NCBI GenBank assembly: GCA_009777345.1 | Contig: WRMB01000023.1 | Coordinates: forward strand, 1 to 54,513 | Source of the DNA: Micrococcales bacterium | Lineage (GTDB): Bacteria > Actinomycetota > Actinomycetes > Actinomycetales > Cellulomonadaceae | Length of the DNA: 54,513 nt | Direction: 5' to 3' | Part shown: piece after piece, positions 20,695-29,470 of the stretch | Numbering within the stretch: the first letter of the stretch is position 1 | Layout: each line of letters begins with the position of its first letter | Translations under genes and position numbers: made by a program | The notes under the pieces: generated by a model | What the model saw: the letters and a program-made list of their open reading frames with translations, nothing else | The model's database searches: none | What the model was told of the DNA's origin: nothing

Positions 20695-20788
20695 CGTCCG
20701 CTCGCCGAGACTAGCATGCCGTGCCAATAAGTTCATAGGAGTTTGTGGTGCCGCTGCCGAAAACTTCATGGGACTCTGTGGTGGTGCC
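20695..20788 (-). promoter_or_regulatory. Promoter and direct repeats of the second DUF4143 gene
   Basis: On the minus strand an extended -10, TGCTAGTCT, lies about 30 nt before GTG 20682. Two imperfect direct repeats follow upstream (plus-strand 20729-20752 and 20762-20788), sharing ..CTTCATRGGA.T.TGTGG and GGTGCC. The nearer copy overlaps the -35 position. The layout is the same as at the first DUF4143 gene, although the repeat sequence is different. Confidence 0.55.
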
Positions 20789-20823
20789 ACCCGACTTTGC
20801 AGGCCACGAGAGCCCGGCGGCGG

Positions 20824-20930
20824 GACCGCCCCCGCGTTCGGCTGGGACGATCTGCTCGACCCCGGCTACGGCCTGCCGTCTGACGATCCCGGCCTGGACC
20901 CGCGCCTGGCTGAGCACCGTCAAGGTCTGA
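20824..20930 (+). pseudogene. Detached 3'-end copy of the 18707-19303 gene
   Basis: Encodes WDDLLDPGYGLPSDDPGLDPRLA followed by a TGA context like that of the intact gene, but with no start or upstream body. It is the right-hand copy of the repeat at 19169-19254. Either the ATPase cassette duplicated its target, or a tandem paralogue was overwritten. Confidence 0.7.
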
Positions 20931-20943
20931 CGGGAGCCGGGGC

Positions 20944-21288
20944 TCATCTGGGTCCGGCCACCTCGACCCGCGATCCCGGCCCCAGGCCCCAGCGGTCGAA
21001 CGACCCGACCGGGGCCTCGAGCACCTGCCGTCCGTGCCTGACGGTGCGGGTCAGGCCCATGGGGCGCAGGACGGTGACGTCCAGGACGGTGCCCTCGCGG
21101 TCCAGCACCGCGACGTCCAGCGTCTCGCGCATGCCGATCCCGTGCACCGAGTTCGCCGGGACGAGGATCAGTGCGTCCGGCAGCGGGTGGCGGCCGAGCA
21201 TCCCGCGCAGCCGTCGGCCGAAGGTGTCGGCGACGACGACCTGGGCGACGTCGACCCCGTCGACCAGCAACCGCGCTACCTTGTCCAT
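20944..21288 (-). CDS. DUF192 family protein
   Basis: 114 aa. The DUF192 pattern is clear: GRRLRGMLGRHPLPDALIL, the invariant SVHGIGM and LDVAVLDREG. Family members are small β-proteins of unknown function, often exported; no signal peptide is seen here. ATG 21288 opens just after GCGGATGGACAAG. It lies between the gene-end repeat and the Tad locus, transcribed away from the latter. Confidence 0.85.
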   Translation of the reverse strand: MDKVARLLVDGVDVAQVVVADTFGRRLRGMLGRHPLPDALILVPANSVHGIGMRETLDVAVLDREGTVLDVTVLRPMGLTRTVRHGRQVLEAPVGSFDRWGLGPGSRVEVAGPR

Positions 21289-21419
21289 CCGCCCACCCTA
21301 GCCTGGCAAGATCGGCTCCAGAGCACGCGCGGCGCCACGCGACCGCCGGGCCAGGACGCTGTCTCAATCCAGCGACACGTGTCTCAGGTCCTATACCGCT
21401 CCCCGAGCGGGCGGGCACT

Positions 21420-21678
21420 GGGCCCACGGGCCCAACGGCACTGTCAGATCGGGTGCTGGGGCTCATGCGCACCGGGGGTGATCTGCGGCAACGTTTGGGT
21501 GTGAGACCCACGGGGCGGTGCGACGCGCGGGTGCTGAGGCCGCCCGCCGGTTCCGTCTGCCGCCGACCGGGCGGGGCTGCCCGTCTCGCTCTATGGGACA
21601 GACCGCGACAAAGGCCGCATAACTGGGGTTATCCTCGGTCTAGCCAGCCCGAATCGTGGATCGTGAGGGGGTGTCGTC
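21420..21678 (+). promoter_or_regulatory. Upstream region of the Tad operon with paired GGGCCC boxes
   Basis: 21289-21678 is a 390-nt gene-free stretch. GGGCCC occurs at 21420-21425 and 21428-21433, spaced by 2 nt as before the Flp pilin (30067-30080). A possible -10 for the first Tad gene is TTATCCT at about 21628-21634, near CTAGCC. I saw no gene in this stretch. The boxes suggest common control of the Tad operon, the Flp pilin and the fusion proteins. Confidence 0.45.
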
Positions 21679-22419
21679 TTGCCAGCAGTGTTCCTGACCG
21701 ACCCTGCCGCTGTCCCTCCGGGGACGATCGTGGCGCGTCCGGACACTGCGACGCTGCTCGACCTCGCGTCCTACGGCAAGCCGGTGGTCCTGGTCAGTGC
21801 CGACGAGAAGGCCGCGGCGGTCGCGCGGACGGCGCGGTTCGCCTCGGAGGACGTCCAGATCGGTGTGCTCCGGCTGACGGCGCCGCCTACGCTGGTGTTC
21901 GTCCTGGCCGCGGTGGCGACGCTGGTTCCCGACTTCGCCCTGGGGTACCTGCCGAACGTGTTCTCACGCACCAGGTACTGCACCCGGACCTACGCCGCCC
22001 TCGGTTCGATCCGGGGCCTGAAGCACCCCCAGCCCAGCAAGAGCATGATGAGGCGCAGCAGGTTCGGGGGCGGTACCAGCGTCGTGGACTGGCAGACGCA
22101 GTCGATCACCTCGACGCGGGTGATCGACGTGCCGCAGCACGCCTGGGCGGTGGTGGCCTCGTCGCAGCGCCCGCCCGTGTTCACCAAGCAGGGCTGGCCC
22201 GCCCAGCCGCTGGAGACCCAGCACGACGGTTCGTTCTGGGGGACGCCCCGCTGGTCCGAGGTGACGGCCGTCAGCCAGGCGCCCCAGGCGATCATCGGTT
22301 CGCTGTTCGAATTCATCCCGCCGGACGCAGTGCAGTGCCGCTCCTGCGCCCGGGTCTGCGGCGGGGAGATCTGCTTGTTCTGCCAGGTGCGGCACTACGA
22401 CTCGTCAGAAATCGGATGA
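21679..22419 (+). CDS. Putative membrane-associated zinc-ribbon protein at the head of the Tad operon
   Basis: 246 aa. The start is TTG 21679 with GAGGGGG upstream. A hydrophobic segment near residues 70-90 (TLVFVLAAVATLVPDFAL) may be a membrane helix. The C-terminus has a zinc-ribbon-like set of cysteines, CRSCARVCGGEICLFC (about residues 219-234). The middle region is rich in Gln, Ser and Trp. I do not recognise the family. It ends 13 nt before cpaB, so it is probably part of the pilus operon; an accessory or regulatory role is likely, but this is inference. Confidence 0.7.
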   Translation: MPAVFLTDPAAVPPGTIVARPDTATLLDLASYGKPVVLVSADEKAAAVARTARFASEDVQIGVLRLTAPPTLVFVLAAVATLVPDFALGYLPNVFSRTRYCTRTYAALGSIRGLKHPQPSKSMMRRSRFGGGTSVVDWQTQSITSTRVIDVPQHAWAVVASSQRPPVFTKQGWPAQPLETQHDGSFWGTPRWSEVTAVSQAPQAIIGSLFEFIPPDAVQCRSCARVCGGEICLFCQVRHYDSSEIG

Positions 22420-22432
22420 ACGGAGCTGGTCG

Positions 22433-23248
22433 ATGAACCCCAGGCAGAAACGAGGGGTGGTGATGCTGGTCCTCACGGCGATGGGCGCGATCGCCGTGTT
22501 CGTCTCGGTGCTCATGTACGTCGCCGACGTCAACGCTGAGGTCGGTAACCGGGTGATGGTGCTGCAGCTGACCAAGGACCTGGAGGCGTACGAGCCGATC
22601 ACCACATCGTCGTACGAGTTCGTCGAGCGTCCCGAGAGGTGGGTCACGAGCACCACGCTGCGCGAGGAGAAAGACGTGGTCGGCCTGGTCGCGGCGACCG
22701 CGCTGCGCAAAGGCTCGGTGCTCCAGCAGGGGATGGTCATCACCCGGCCCGGTGTACAGCCCGGGTACCGGGAGATCGCCATCGTGGTCGACGCCGAGAC
22801 CGGGGTCGCGGGCAAGGTCCAGCGCGGTGACCACGTGGACATCCTTGCGACCACCGCCGGGACGAAAGGCACCTCGGGGACTGTCGAGATCGCCGCCTGC
22901 TCCGAGGTGTGGGTGTCCAACGCCCTGGTGCTCGACGTGGGGGTCGTGACGCAGAAGCAGGAGGCCGACTCGGCAGGTTTCGGAGTGAGCAGCGGCGTCC
23001 CGATGACCTTCGCGCTCAGGACCGAAGACGTCCTGCGCCTGGCCTATATCGAGAGCTTCTCGGTGAAGCTGCGGCTGGCGCTGCGCGGTGCGGGTGACAC
23101 CACGGGGCTGTCGGTCGGCGACCGGTTCTGCGAAGGGCAGGGCTTGACGATCCAGCCACCAGCCGAGCCTCCGACCGGCGGCGGGCCTGGCGGCGTCGAG
23201 CCTCCGGCCGATCCGGCGGATCCGGCGGATACCGGGGACGAGGGCTGA
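22433..23248 (+). CDS. cpaB: CpaB/RcpC-like pilus assembly protein (SAF domain)
   Basis: 271 aa. One N-terminal membrane helix (MLVLTAMGAIAVFVSVLMYV), then a SAF domain (VLQLTKDLEAYEPITTSSYE..LVAATALRKGSVLQQGMV) and a β-rich CpaB domain (GDHVDILATT, FALRTEDVLRLAYIES). The tail is Pro/Gly/Asp-rich. In Gram-negatives CpaB supports the secretin; here, with no secretin, it probably bridges membrane and cell wall. It is the second gene of the Tad operon and lies 3 nt before the TadZ-TadE gene. Confidence 0.85.
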   Translation: MNPRQKRGVVMLVLTAMGAIAVFVSVLMYVADVNAEVGNRVMVLQLTKDLEAYEPITTSSYEFVERPERWVTSTTLREEKDVVGLVAATALRKGSVLQQGMVITRPGVQPGYREIAIVVDAETGVAGKVQRGDHVDILATTAGTKGTSGTVEIAACSEVWVSNALVLDVGVVTQKQEADSAGFGVSSGVPMTFALRTEDVLRLAYIESFSVKLRLALRGAGDTTGLSVGDRFCEGQGLTIQPPAEPPTGGGPGGVEPPADPADPADTGDEG

Positions 23249-23251
23249 CCC

Positions 23252-24796
23252 GTGCCGATCCATGTCTTGCTGGCCACTGCCGACGCTGCGACGATCGAGC
23301 ACTGGACCCAGGTGGTGGCGGAAGCCGAACAGCTGGCGCTGGACGGTGTGGGGCGCAGCCTGGACGAGGTCCAGGGGCTGCTGCTCGGTAACCAGGAGGC
23401 CGAGGTGCTCGTGATCGACGAGCAGCTCGAAGAGCGTGGCCTGGAGTTCGCCCGGCTGCTGTCCGGGGCTAACCCGCTGATGGCCGTCGTCCTGCTGGCC
23501 GACCAGGCCGGACCGGCCCAGGCGGTCGAGGCCATGGAGGTCGGGGCCCGGGCGGTGCTGGCCCGCAGTGCCAGCCTGGCGGACGTGGTCGGGCGGCTCG
23601 AGGGTGTCGCCCAGTGGGTGGCGGCGGCCCGGGCCTCCGCCAGCCAGGACACCACCGGCCGGTCCGGTCGCATCATCGTGGTGGCCGGGGCCAAGGGCGG
23701 GGTCGGGGCGACGACCTTCGCGCTGCTGGCCGCCCAGTCCATGGTCGGTGTGCGCTCGGTGGGTCTGGTCGACTTCGACCTGCAGGCCGGGGACCTCGCG
23801 CCGTACCTGGGTGTGCAGGCCCGTCGGTCGGTCGTCGACCTGGTCCAGCTGGCCACCAACCTGTCCGGGCGGGTGCTGCGCGAGATCACCTACGAGGTGC
23901 ACGGGCTGCGCCTGCTGACGGCGCCCGGCCACGGCGAGCGGGCCGAGGAGATGACGGTCCGGGCGGCCCGGGCCATCGCCGCGGCTCTGCGGTTCCAGTT
24001 CGACGTGTCGGTGGTCGACGTCGGCGACCATCTCACCGAGGCCTCGGCGGCCCTGATCGAGGACGCCGACCAGGTGGTGCTGCTGACCACACCCGACCTG
24101 CCGTCGCTGCGGGCCGCCCGCCGCACCCTGGCGCTGTGGGAACGGCTCGTGGTCCGCTCGCCGGGCGGTGTCCAGGTGGTGATCAACCGCCAGACCAAGA
24201 CCACGGAGATCACCCAGCAGCTGGCCAGCCGGATCGTCGAGACGACGATCGTCGGTGCGATTCCTGATGGAGGACAGGGGTTCGAACGACTGATGAACAC
24301 CGCATCCGTACCCCAGACCCCGACCCCGGTCGGGCGGGCCGTCGCGGCTCTGATCGCGGCCCAGGCCAAGGCCCAGGAGGCCGAGGCGCGGGCCGCGAGC
24401 GTCGATGAGGCGGTCGAGGAGATCAGCGCCAAGCGTAAGGGCCGCCGGGGGCGCAAGAAAGGTGACCGGGGTCAGTCCGCGCTAGAGACGCCTGTGATCG
24501 TCTTCGGGGCGCTGCTGCTGTTCCTCCTGTTCGCGCAGGGCTTGGTCTATGCCACGTCCTTCCTGCTGGCGAGAGAGGCCGCGCACAGCGCGGCCCGTGT
24601 CATCGCCGTCGAGGGTTGTTCGCAAGGACAGTCCAAGGCCAGGCAGGAGGCCCAGGACCGGCTGGCTAGCCCCTGGGACCGCGGCGCCAGGGTGACGACC
24701 AGCTGTTCCAGTGTCACGGTAGAGGTCGAGGTTCCAATGATGATCACCACTTCGAATACCCGGGCCGCCGTGACGGTCCCGGTGGCAGGAGATTGA
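23252..24796 (+). CDS. TadZ/CpaE ATPase fused to a TadE-type pseudopilin
   Basis: 514 aa, one uninterrupted frame. Residues 1-130 are a receiver-like domain (MPIHVLLATADAATIEHWTQ). Residues 145-370 are a ParA/MinD-type ATPase with deviant Walker A KGGVGATTFA, as in TadZ/CpaE, which localises Tad pili. After a coiled, basic linker (AKRKGRRGRKKG) comes a TadE-type prepilin motif, DRG/QSALETPVIVFG, with Glu at +5, a transmembrane helix and a β-rich TadE head with two Cys. Normally these are separate genes. Prepilin-peptidase cleavage after the Gly would release a 400-residue cytoplasmic ATPase as the leader. No in-frame ATG sits close before the TadE part; the nearest is at 24294. GTG 23252 is the start. 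Confidence 0.85.
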   Translation: MPIHVLLATADAATIEHWTQVVAEAEQLALDGVGRSLDEVQGLLLGNQEAEVLVIDEQLEERGLEFARLLSGANPLMAVVLLADQAGPAQAVEAMEVGARAVLARSASLADVVGRLEGVAQWVAAARASASQDTTGRSGRIIVVAGAKGGVGATTFALLAAQSMVGVRSVGLVDFDLQAGDLAPYLGVQARRSVVDLVQLATNLSGRVLREITYEVHGLRLLTAPGHGERAEEMTVRAARAIAAALRFQFDVSVVDVGDHLTEASAALIEDADQVVLLTTPDLPSLRAARRTLALWERLVVRSPGGVQVVINRQTKTTEITQQLASRIVETTIVGAIPDGGQGFERLMNTASVPQTPTPVGRAVAALIAAQAKAQEAEARAASVDEAVEEISAKRKGRRGRKKGDRGQSALETPVIVFGALLLFLLFAQGLVYATSFLLAREAAHSAARVIAVEGCSQGQSKARQEAQDRLASPWDRGARVTTSCSSVTVEVEVPMMITTSNTRAAVTVPVAGD

Positions 24797-24797
24797 G

Positions 24798-25184
24798 ATG
24801 ATCCGACGTCTCGTGCAGCGGCTGCGGTGCGATGGGCGGGATAGCGGCCAGGCCGTCATCGAGCTCATCGCCTATACGATGGCGGTGGCTCTGGTGGCGG
24901 TGGCCTGCGTCCAGGGGATCTATGTCGTCCAGGGGGTGTCGGCCGCCCAGCAGGCGGCGCGGGACGGGGCCCGGGCCAGCAGCAAGGGCGGGTCGTGCGA
25001 CAGTGCGATCAGGGCTCAGCTGCCGAGCTGGGCGCGTCTGCAGTCCAGCTCCTGCTCCGGGGGGCAGGCCTCTGTGACGGTCCAGATTCCGATCATGCTC
25101 GGGGAGCGCACTCTGAGTACAGTTTCGGTGACCCGGGAGGCTGTCATGCCCGATCTGAGCACGACTGGGTCCGGGGCTGGGTGA
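24798..25184 (+). CDS. TadE-like pseudopilin
   Basis: 128 aa. Short basic leader, then a class III prepilin site DSG/QAVIELIAYTMAVALVAV (Glu at +5) and one membrane helix. The small Ser/Cys-containing head is β-rich (ASVTVQIPIM). It starts 1 nt after the TadZ-TadE gene and probably forms a minor pilin pair with that TadE domain. Confidence 0.85.
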   Translation: MIRRLVQRLRCDGRDSGQAVIELIAYTMAVALVAVACVQGIYVVQGVSAAQQAARDGARASSKGGSCDSAIRAQLPSWARLQSSSCSGGQASVTVQIPIMLGERTLSTVSVTREAVMPDLSTTGSGAG

Positions 25185-25190
25185 CGACTC

Positions 25191-26474
25191 GTGGGTCTCA
25201 TCGATCGTCTGGTCGCTCCGCCTGCTGAGGCGGACGGGGCTGACCTCATTTCGCAGTACCGGAACCGGTTGCTGCAGGAGGTCGAGCTCGAGGAGCTCTC
25301 CCGGTTGCAGCCGGCTCAGCGTCGGGCCCGGCTGGAGCGGGTCTTGTCAAATCTGCTCACGGCCGAAGGGCCGGTGCTGACCACTGCCGACCGGGCGGGG
25401 CTGGTCCAGCGGGTGGTCGACGACTCCCTGGGCCTGTCGGTGCTGGAGCCCCTGCTGGCCGACAAGACGGTCACCGAGATCATGGTCAACGGCCCGGCCG
25501 ACGTGTTCATCGAGCGGGGTGGTCGGCTGCAGCGGATCTCGACCACCTTCGCCTCGAACGAGCAGCTGATGCAGACCATCGACCGGATCGTCTCGACGGT
25601 CAACCGGCGGGTGGACGAGTCGTCCCCCATGGTCGACGCCCGGCTGCCGACGGGCGAGCGGGTCAACGTCATCATCCCGCCGCTGGCTCTGGACGGTCCG
25701 ACGCTGACCATCCGACGGTTCCCGCAGCCCTTCCGCATGGAGGAGCTGGTGGCGCGGCAGATGCTCGACGCTCGGACCGCCCAGCTGCTCGGGTGCTGCG
25801 TGCGGGCCAAGGTCACCACGGTCATCTCGGGTGGTACCGGTACGGGCAAGACGACCTTCCTCAACTCCATGTCGGGCTTCATCCCCGATCGCGAGCGGAT
25901 CGTCACCGTCGAGGACGCCGCCGAGCTGTCGCTGCAGCAGGACCACGTGGTCCGGCTGGAGTCCCGCCCGGCCAACGTCGAGGGCAAGGGCGCGATCACC
26001 ATCCGTGACCTGGTTCGTAACTCGCTGCGTATGCGCCCGGACCGGATCATCGTCGGGGAGGTCCGGGGTGGGGAGACCCTGGACATGCTCCAGGCCATGA
26101 GCACCGGCCACGAAGGTTCGATGGCCACGGTGCACGCCAACTCGGCCTACGACGCCCTCGGGCGTCTGGAGACGCTGGCGGCGATGAGCGACGTCGACCT
26201 GCCCGTGGAGATCGTCCGGGACCAGATCAACTCGGCCATCGAGGTCATCATCCAGCTGAACCGCGGGGCCGACGGCTCCCGGCGGGTGGTGGAGGTCGCA
26301 GCCCTGGTCTCGAACCGGCGGGAACCCTACCGGTTGGAACCGGCGATGACCTTCGAGCAGGACCCGCTCGGTCCCGACCGGAAGGTCACCGGGCGGAGCG
26401 TGATCCATCCGCTGCCGCCCGTGCTGCGGAACCGGCTGCTCCTGGCCGGTGAGCTGCCCGAGGAGCTCCAGTGA
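25191..26474 (+). CDS. tadA: TadA/CpaF secretion ATPase
   Basis: 427 aa. Hexameric ATPase that powers Tad pilus assembly. It has the CpaF N-terminal domain (VLEPLLADKTVTEIMVNG), Walker A GGTGTGKTTFL, Asp box TVEDAAELSLQ, Walker B RPDRIIVGEVRGGE and the His box GHEGSMATVHAN. The start is GTG 25191. Its TGA overlaps the tadB GTG (GTGA). Confidence 0.95.
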   Translation: MGLIDRLVAPPAEADGADLISQYRNRLLQEVELEELSRLQPAQRRARLERVLSNLLTAEGPVLTTADRAGLVQRVVDDSLGLSVLEPLLADKTVTEIMVNGPADVFIERGGRLQRISTTFASNEQLMQTIDRIVSTVNRRVDESSPMVDARLPTGERVNVIIPPLALDGPTLTIRRFPQPFRMEELVARQMLDARTAQLLGCCVRAKVTTVISGGTGTGKTTFLNSMSGFIPDRERIVTVEDAAELSLQQDHVVRLESRPANVEGKGAITIRDLVRNSLRMRPDRIIVGEVRGGETLDMLQAMSTGHEGSMATVHANSAYDALGRLETLAAMSDVDLPVEIVRDQINSAIEVIIQLNRGADGSRRVVEVAALVSNRREPYRLEPAMTFEQDPLGPDRKVTGRSVIHPLPPVLRNRLLLAGELPEELQ

Positions 26475-27394
26475 CGCCGGGCACCATCGCCGCGCTGCTC
26501 GGCGCAACGCTCGTCCTCGGCCTGGTCACGGTCTCCATGTGGCAGTCGGAACGAGCCCGTACGCGGACCCTGCTCGACAACGCCGAGGCTGGACCGTCGG
26601 GCGCCGTCGGCCGTCTGGGGTACCTCGACCGTAAGTTCCGTGGCACCTCCCTGGGCCGCCGTATCGGCCTGTTGCTGGCTGGGGCTGGCCTGGCCTCGGT
26701 CTCGCCGTTTACCTTCTCGCTCGGGTCGGTGGCTGGTGCACTGTTCGTCGCTGTGGTAGTGGAAGGCTTCCTTGGCCAGGCGGTGGCGGTCGTAGTCTTC
26801 GGTGTGGTGCTGGCTTCGGTGCGGCAGTGGCTGCTGCGGCAGCAGAGCAAGCGGATCGAGGCCTTTATCGGGCAGCTGCCTGACCTGGCCCGGCTGCTGT
26901 CGAACGGGGCGTCGGCCGGGCTGGGGCTCCGCCGCTCGCTGGAGCTAGCCGCTCGGGAGCTGGCCGAACCGGCTCGTACCGAGGTTCATCAGGTCTCCAG
27001 CGAGTTGGCACTCGGAGAGTCGATCCAGCGGTCTCTAGGGCACATGCATGAGCGCTTGCCGTCACGGGAGCTGTCGGTGCTGATGCATACCCTGGTCATC
27101 CAGCAACGGGCGGGCGGGGCGCTGGTCATGGCCCTGTCCCGGATCGCTGCCACGCTGGAGGAGCGCAAGCAGTTACGTCGCGAGGTCCGGACCGCTGCTA
27201 CCGGCTCGAGCTTCTCGGGGTACACCGTGATCCTGATGGGGGGATTCGCCGTGGTGGTGATGAACCTGATGTCACCCGGGGTGATCGACAAGATGCTCGG
27301 CATGCTGCTGGGGCAGATTGCCCTTGCCTTGGCCGTGGGCTTCTTCGTCGCCGGGTTCCTGCTGCTGCGCCGGGTGGGCAAGGTGGACGTGTGA
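26471..27394 (+). CDS. tadB: TadB inner-membrane platform protein
   Basis: 307 aa. GspF-type platform protein: an N-terminal membrane helix, one or two helices near 75-110, the cytoplasmic domain with LPDLARLLSNGASAGLGL and ELSVLMHTLVIQQRAGG, and a C-terminal pair of helices. Coupled to both neighbours by GTGA overlaps, it forms the platform with TadC under TadA. Confidence 0.92.
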   Translation: MTPGTIAALLGATLVLGLVTVSMWQSERARTRTLLDNAEAGPSGAVGRLGYLDRKFRGTSLGRRIGLLLAGAGLASVSPFTFSLGSVAGALFVAVVVEGFLGQAVAVVVFGVVLASVRQWLLRQQSKRIEAFIGQLPDLARLLSNGASAGLGLRRSLELAARELAEPARTEVHQVSSELALGESIQRSLGHMHERLPSRELSVLMHTLVIQQRAGGALVMALSRIAATLEERKQLRREVRTAATGSSFSGYTVILMGGFAVVVMNLMSPGVIDKMLGMLLGQIALALAVGFFVAGFLLLRRVGKVDV

Positions 27395-28278
27395 TGGACG
27401 GACTTTTGATGTCGTTGGGTGCTACCGCGGTCTTCGCGCTCGGGGTGAGTGGTTTCCACCTGGTGCGGACCACCGGCCTGGAAGAGGTCTCGGACTTCCA
27501 GCCGGCTGCTCGCGAGTCCCGGAAAGGTTCGGGTGCTCTTCTCGATGTGCTTGGCCAGCGGCTGCTGGGCAGCACCATGCGGCTCTACGGTCCGGTCCGG
27601 CTGCGACAGCTCGAAGAGCGCATCCGGCGGGCTGGCCGTCCCCAGGGCCTGACACTTACTATCTACCTGCAACGGCACGGTGCCAGCTGCTTCCTCGGAC
27701 TGGTCCTTTTTGCGCTGCTAGTCATGGCGGGCGGGGTTCTCGGTGCGGTACTGGGGCTGCTGGTCGCGGGGGTGCTAGCCAGTTGGATGCCGATGTGGTT
27801 GCGCACCGAGACCGGGCGTCGGGTCGCACGGATCGAATCTGACCTGCCCGATTTTCTCGACGTACTCGGAGTTACGGTCCAGGCCGGGCTCGGCTTCCGC
27901 CAGGCGGTCGAACGGGTCTGCGAGGTATCGGACGGTCCCCTGACCGAAGAGATGACCAACGCGCTGCGTGAGATGGCATTGGGCGCGTCGCGCCGCCGAG
28001 CCTTTGTCGGACTGCGCGACCGTACCAAGTCAGAGACGGTCGCGGCCTTCGTAGCGGCGTTGCTGCAGGCCGAGGAGCTCGGCGTCCCGCTGGCTGATGC
28101 GCTGGAAGACATCGCCCGGGATGCCCGCCGGGAGCATGCAGAGCGGACGCGCCAGAAGATGGCCAAGATCGGGCCCAAGTCGTCGTTGGTCATAACGATG
28201 ACCATCGTTCCCGGCGCCTTGATCCTGATCACTTCGTCGTTTATCATCGGCAACGAGGTGTTCGGTGACCTCTTCTAG
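27391..28278 (+). CDS. tadC: TadC inner-membrane platform protein
   Basis: 295 aa. The second GspF-type protein: helices at the N-terminus and about 90-130, the conserved DLPDFLDVLGVTVQAGLGFRQA, and a C-terminal helix pair (SSLVITMTIVPGALILITS). The KIGPKSSLVITMTIVPGAL tail is typical of TadC. GTG 27391 overlaps tadB by 4 nt; the stop lies inside the histidine kinase start (14-nt overlap). Confidence 0.92.
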   Translation: MMDGLLMSLGATAVFALGVSGFHLVRTTGLEEVSDFQPAARESRKGSGALLDVLGQRLLGSTMRLYGPVRLRQLEERIRRAGRPQGLTLTIYLQRHGASCFLGLVLFALLVMAGGVLGAVLGLLVAGVLASWMPMWLRTETGRRVARIESDLPDFLDVLGVTVQAGLGFRQAVERVCEVSDGPLTEEMTNALREMALGASRRRAFVGLRDRTKSETVAAFVAALLQAEELGVPLADALEDIARDARREHAERTRQKMAKIGPKSSLVITMTIVPGALILITSSFIIGNEVFGDLF

Positions 28279-29470
28279 GCTTTGTGCCGCACTTTCCGGT
28301 CCGCGAGGCGGGGCGGAAGGTGCGGCTCACCAGGCGATCTCTGGTGTGGTGCGGTTGCTGGCCGAGGTGCGGTTGGCGGTGCTGGCGCTGGCCGTCGTCT
28401 TCGCCCTGGACAACATCCTGGTCGCGGTGCTGGTGGTGTTCACGGCCCCGTTGTCCTATGTTCCCGCTCGGTCCTGGGAGCGCCACGGACGAGTCATCGC
28501 CCGGTCGGGCATCCTGCTGTCGTGCGACCTGGTGGCGACGGTGGTGGTGGTGGTACTGGTACCAGAGCTGCTGGGCGCGGTCTACCTCCTTGCCACCGTG
28601 ACGTTGCTGGGCGTTATCGTGGGTCGGCGGCTGACCCTGGTGATGGCGCTGCCGTTCGTCCCGCTCATGCTGCCGTTGCGGCACGTCGCCGATCCGGACG
28701 GATGGGTCTTCGGTGCGGCCGTGGTGGCCGTCATGATCGCGATGGCCTTCACGGGGACGACGTTGGGCAACGCGTTGCGTCGGCAGTGGCTGGCAGCCGA
28801 GGAGTCGGCCCTGCTGAGGGCTCGGCGCGCCGCCACGGCAGAACGGGTGCGTATCGCCCGCGATATGCACGACACGGTGGCCGGTGACCTGGCCGGGACG
28901 ATTCTCGTTGCCCAGGTGCTGCGGGACCGGCTGGAGCACGAGGACGTCCCGGATGGCGTGCGTGCCACGGCGACCCAGCTGGTCGAGCTGGTCGGCGTGG
29001 CGCACGGTCACACCCGGGAGGCGATCACCGAGCTGCGGCGGGCCGAGCTGCACCCGGCTGACGATCTGGAAGAGCTGTGCCGGGCCTGGTCGCAACGGTC
29101 CGGTATCGGCTGCGCCACCCAGATCGCATCGCGGGTCGACGACCTGGAGCCAGCTCTGTTCGCCGACCTGCGGGCCATGCTCACCGAGCTGCTGGAGAAC
29201 GTGCGCCGTCATTCGAGGGCCCAGACTGCCCGGGTCGAGGTGGGTGTGGTCGACGGTGCGGCGGTGCTCCGGGTGGTCGACGACGGCGTCGGCCTGGTCG
29301 AACCCGCGGTGACGATTCGCCAGAAGGCGGCTGAGGGGCACTACGGCCTGACCGGTATCGACGAGCGTTCCGCCAGTCGGGGTGGCACGGTCTCCCGCCG
29401 GAAGGCCGCCCGTGGGGGTCTGGACACGCTGGTCCGGCTGCCGCTGCGCCCTGAGGAGGCGGCCGCGTGA
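28265..29470 (+). CDS. NarL-family sensor histidine kinase of the Tad locus
   Basis: 401 aa. About five membrane helices fill residues 30-165 with almost no extracellular loops, so it probably senses within the membrane. The HisKA_3 phosphoacceptor is in RIARDMHDTVAGDLAG (about 197-212), followed by HATPase_c motifs ELLENVRRHS and VVDDGVGL and a G-box GHYGLTGIDERSASRGG. It overlaps tadC (14 nt) and the regulator (4 nt), so kinase, regulator and pilus are made together. Confidence 0.92.
   Translation: MTSSRLCAALSGPRGGAEGAAHQAISGVVRLLAEVRLAVLALAVVFALDNILVAVLVVFTAPLSYVPARSWERHGRVIARSGILLSCDLVATVVVVVLVPELLGAVYLLATVTLLGVIVGRRLTLVMALPFVPLMLPLRHVADPDGWVFGAAVVAVMIAMAFTGTTLGNALRRQWLAAEESALLRARRAATAERVRIARDMHDTVAGDLAGTILVAQVLRDRLEHEDVPDGVRATATQLVELVGVAHGHTREAITELRRAELHPADDLEELCRAWSQRSGIGCATQIASRVDDLEPALFADLRAMLTELLENVRRHSRAQTARVEVGVVDGAAVLRVVDDGVGLVEPAVTIRQKAAEGHYGLTGIDERSASRGGTVSRRKAARGGLDTLVRLPLRPEEAAA

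Noticed and set aside
20944..21678. Prepilin peptidase or other missing Tad genes near the locus
   Set aside because: Both strands were read; only DUF192 and a gene-free stretch are present. The peptidase must be elsewhere in the genome.
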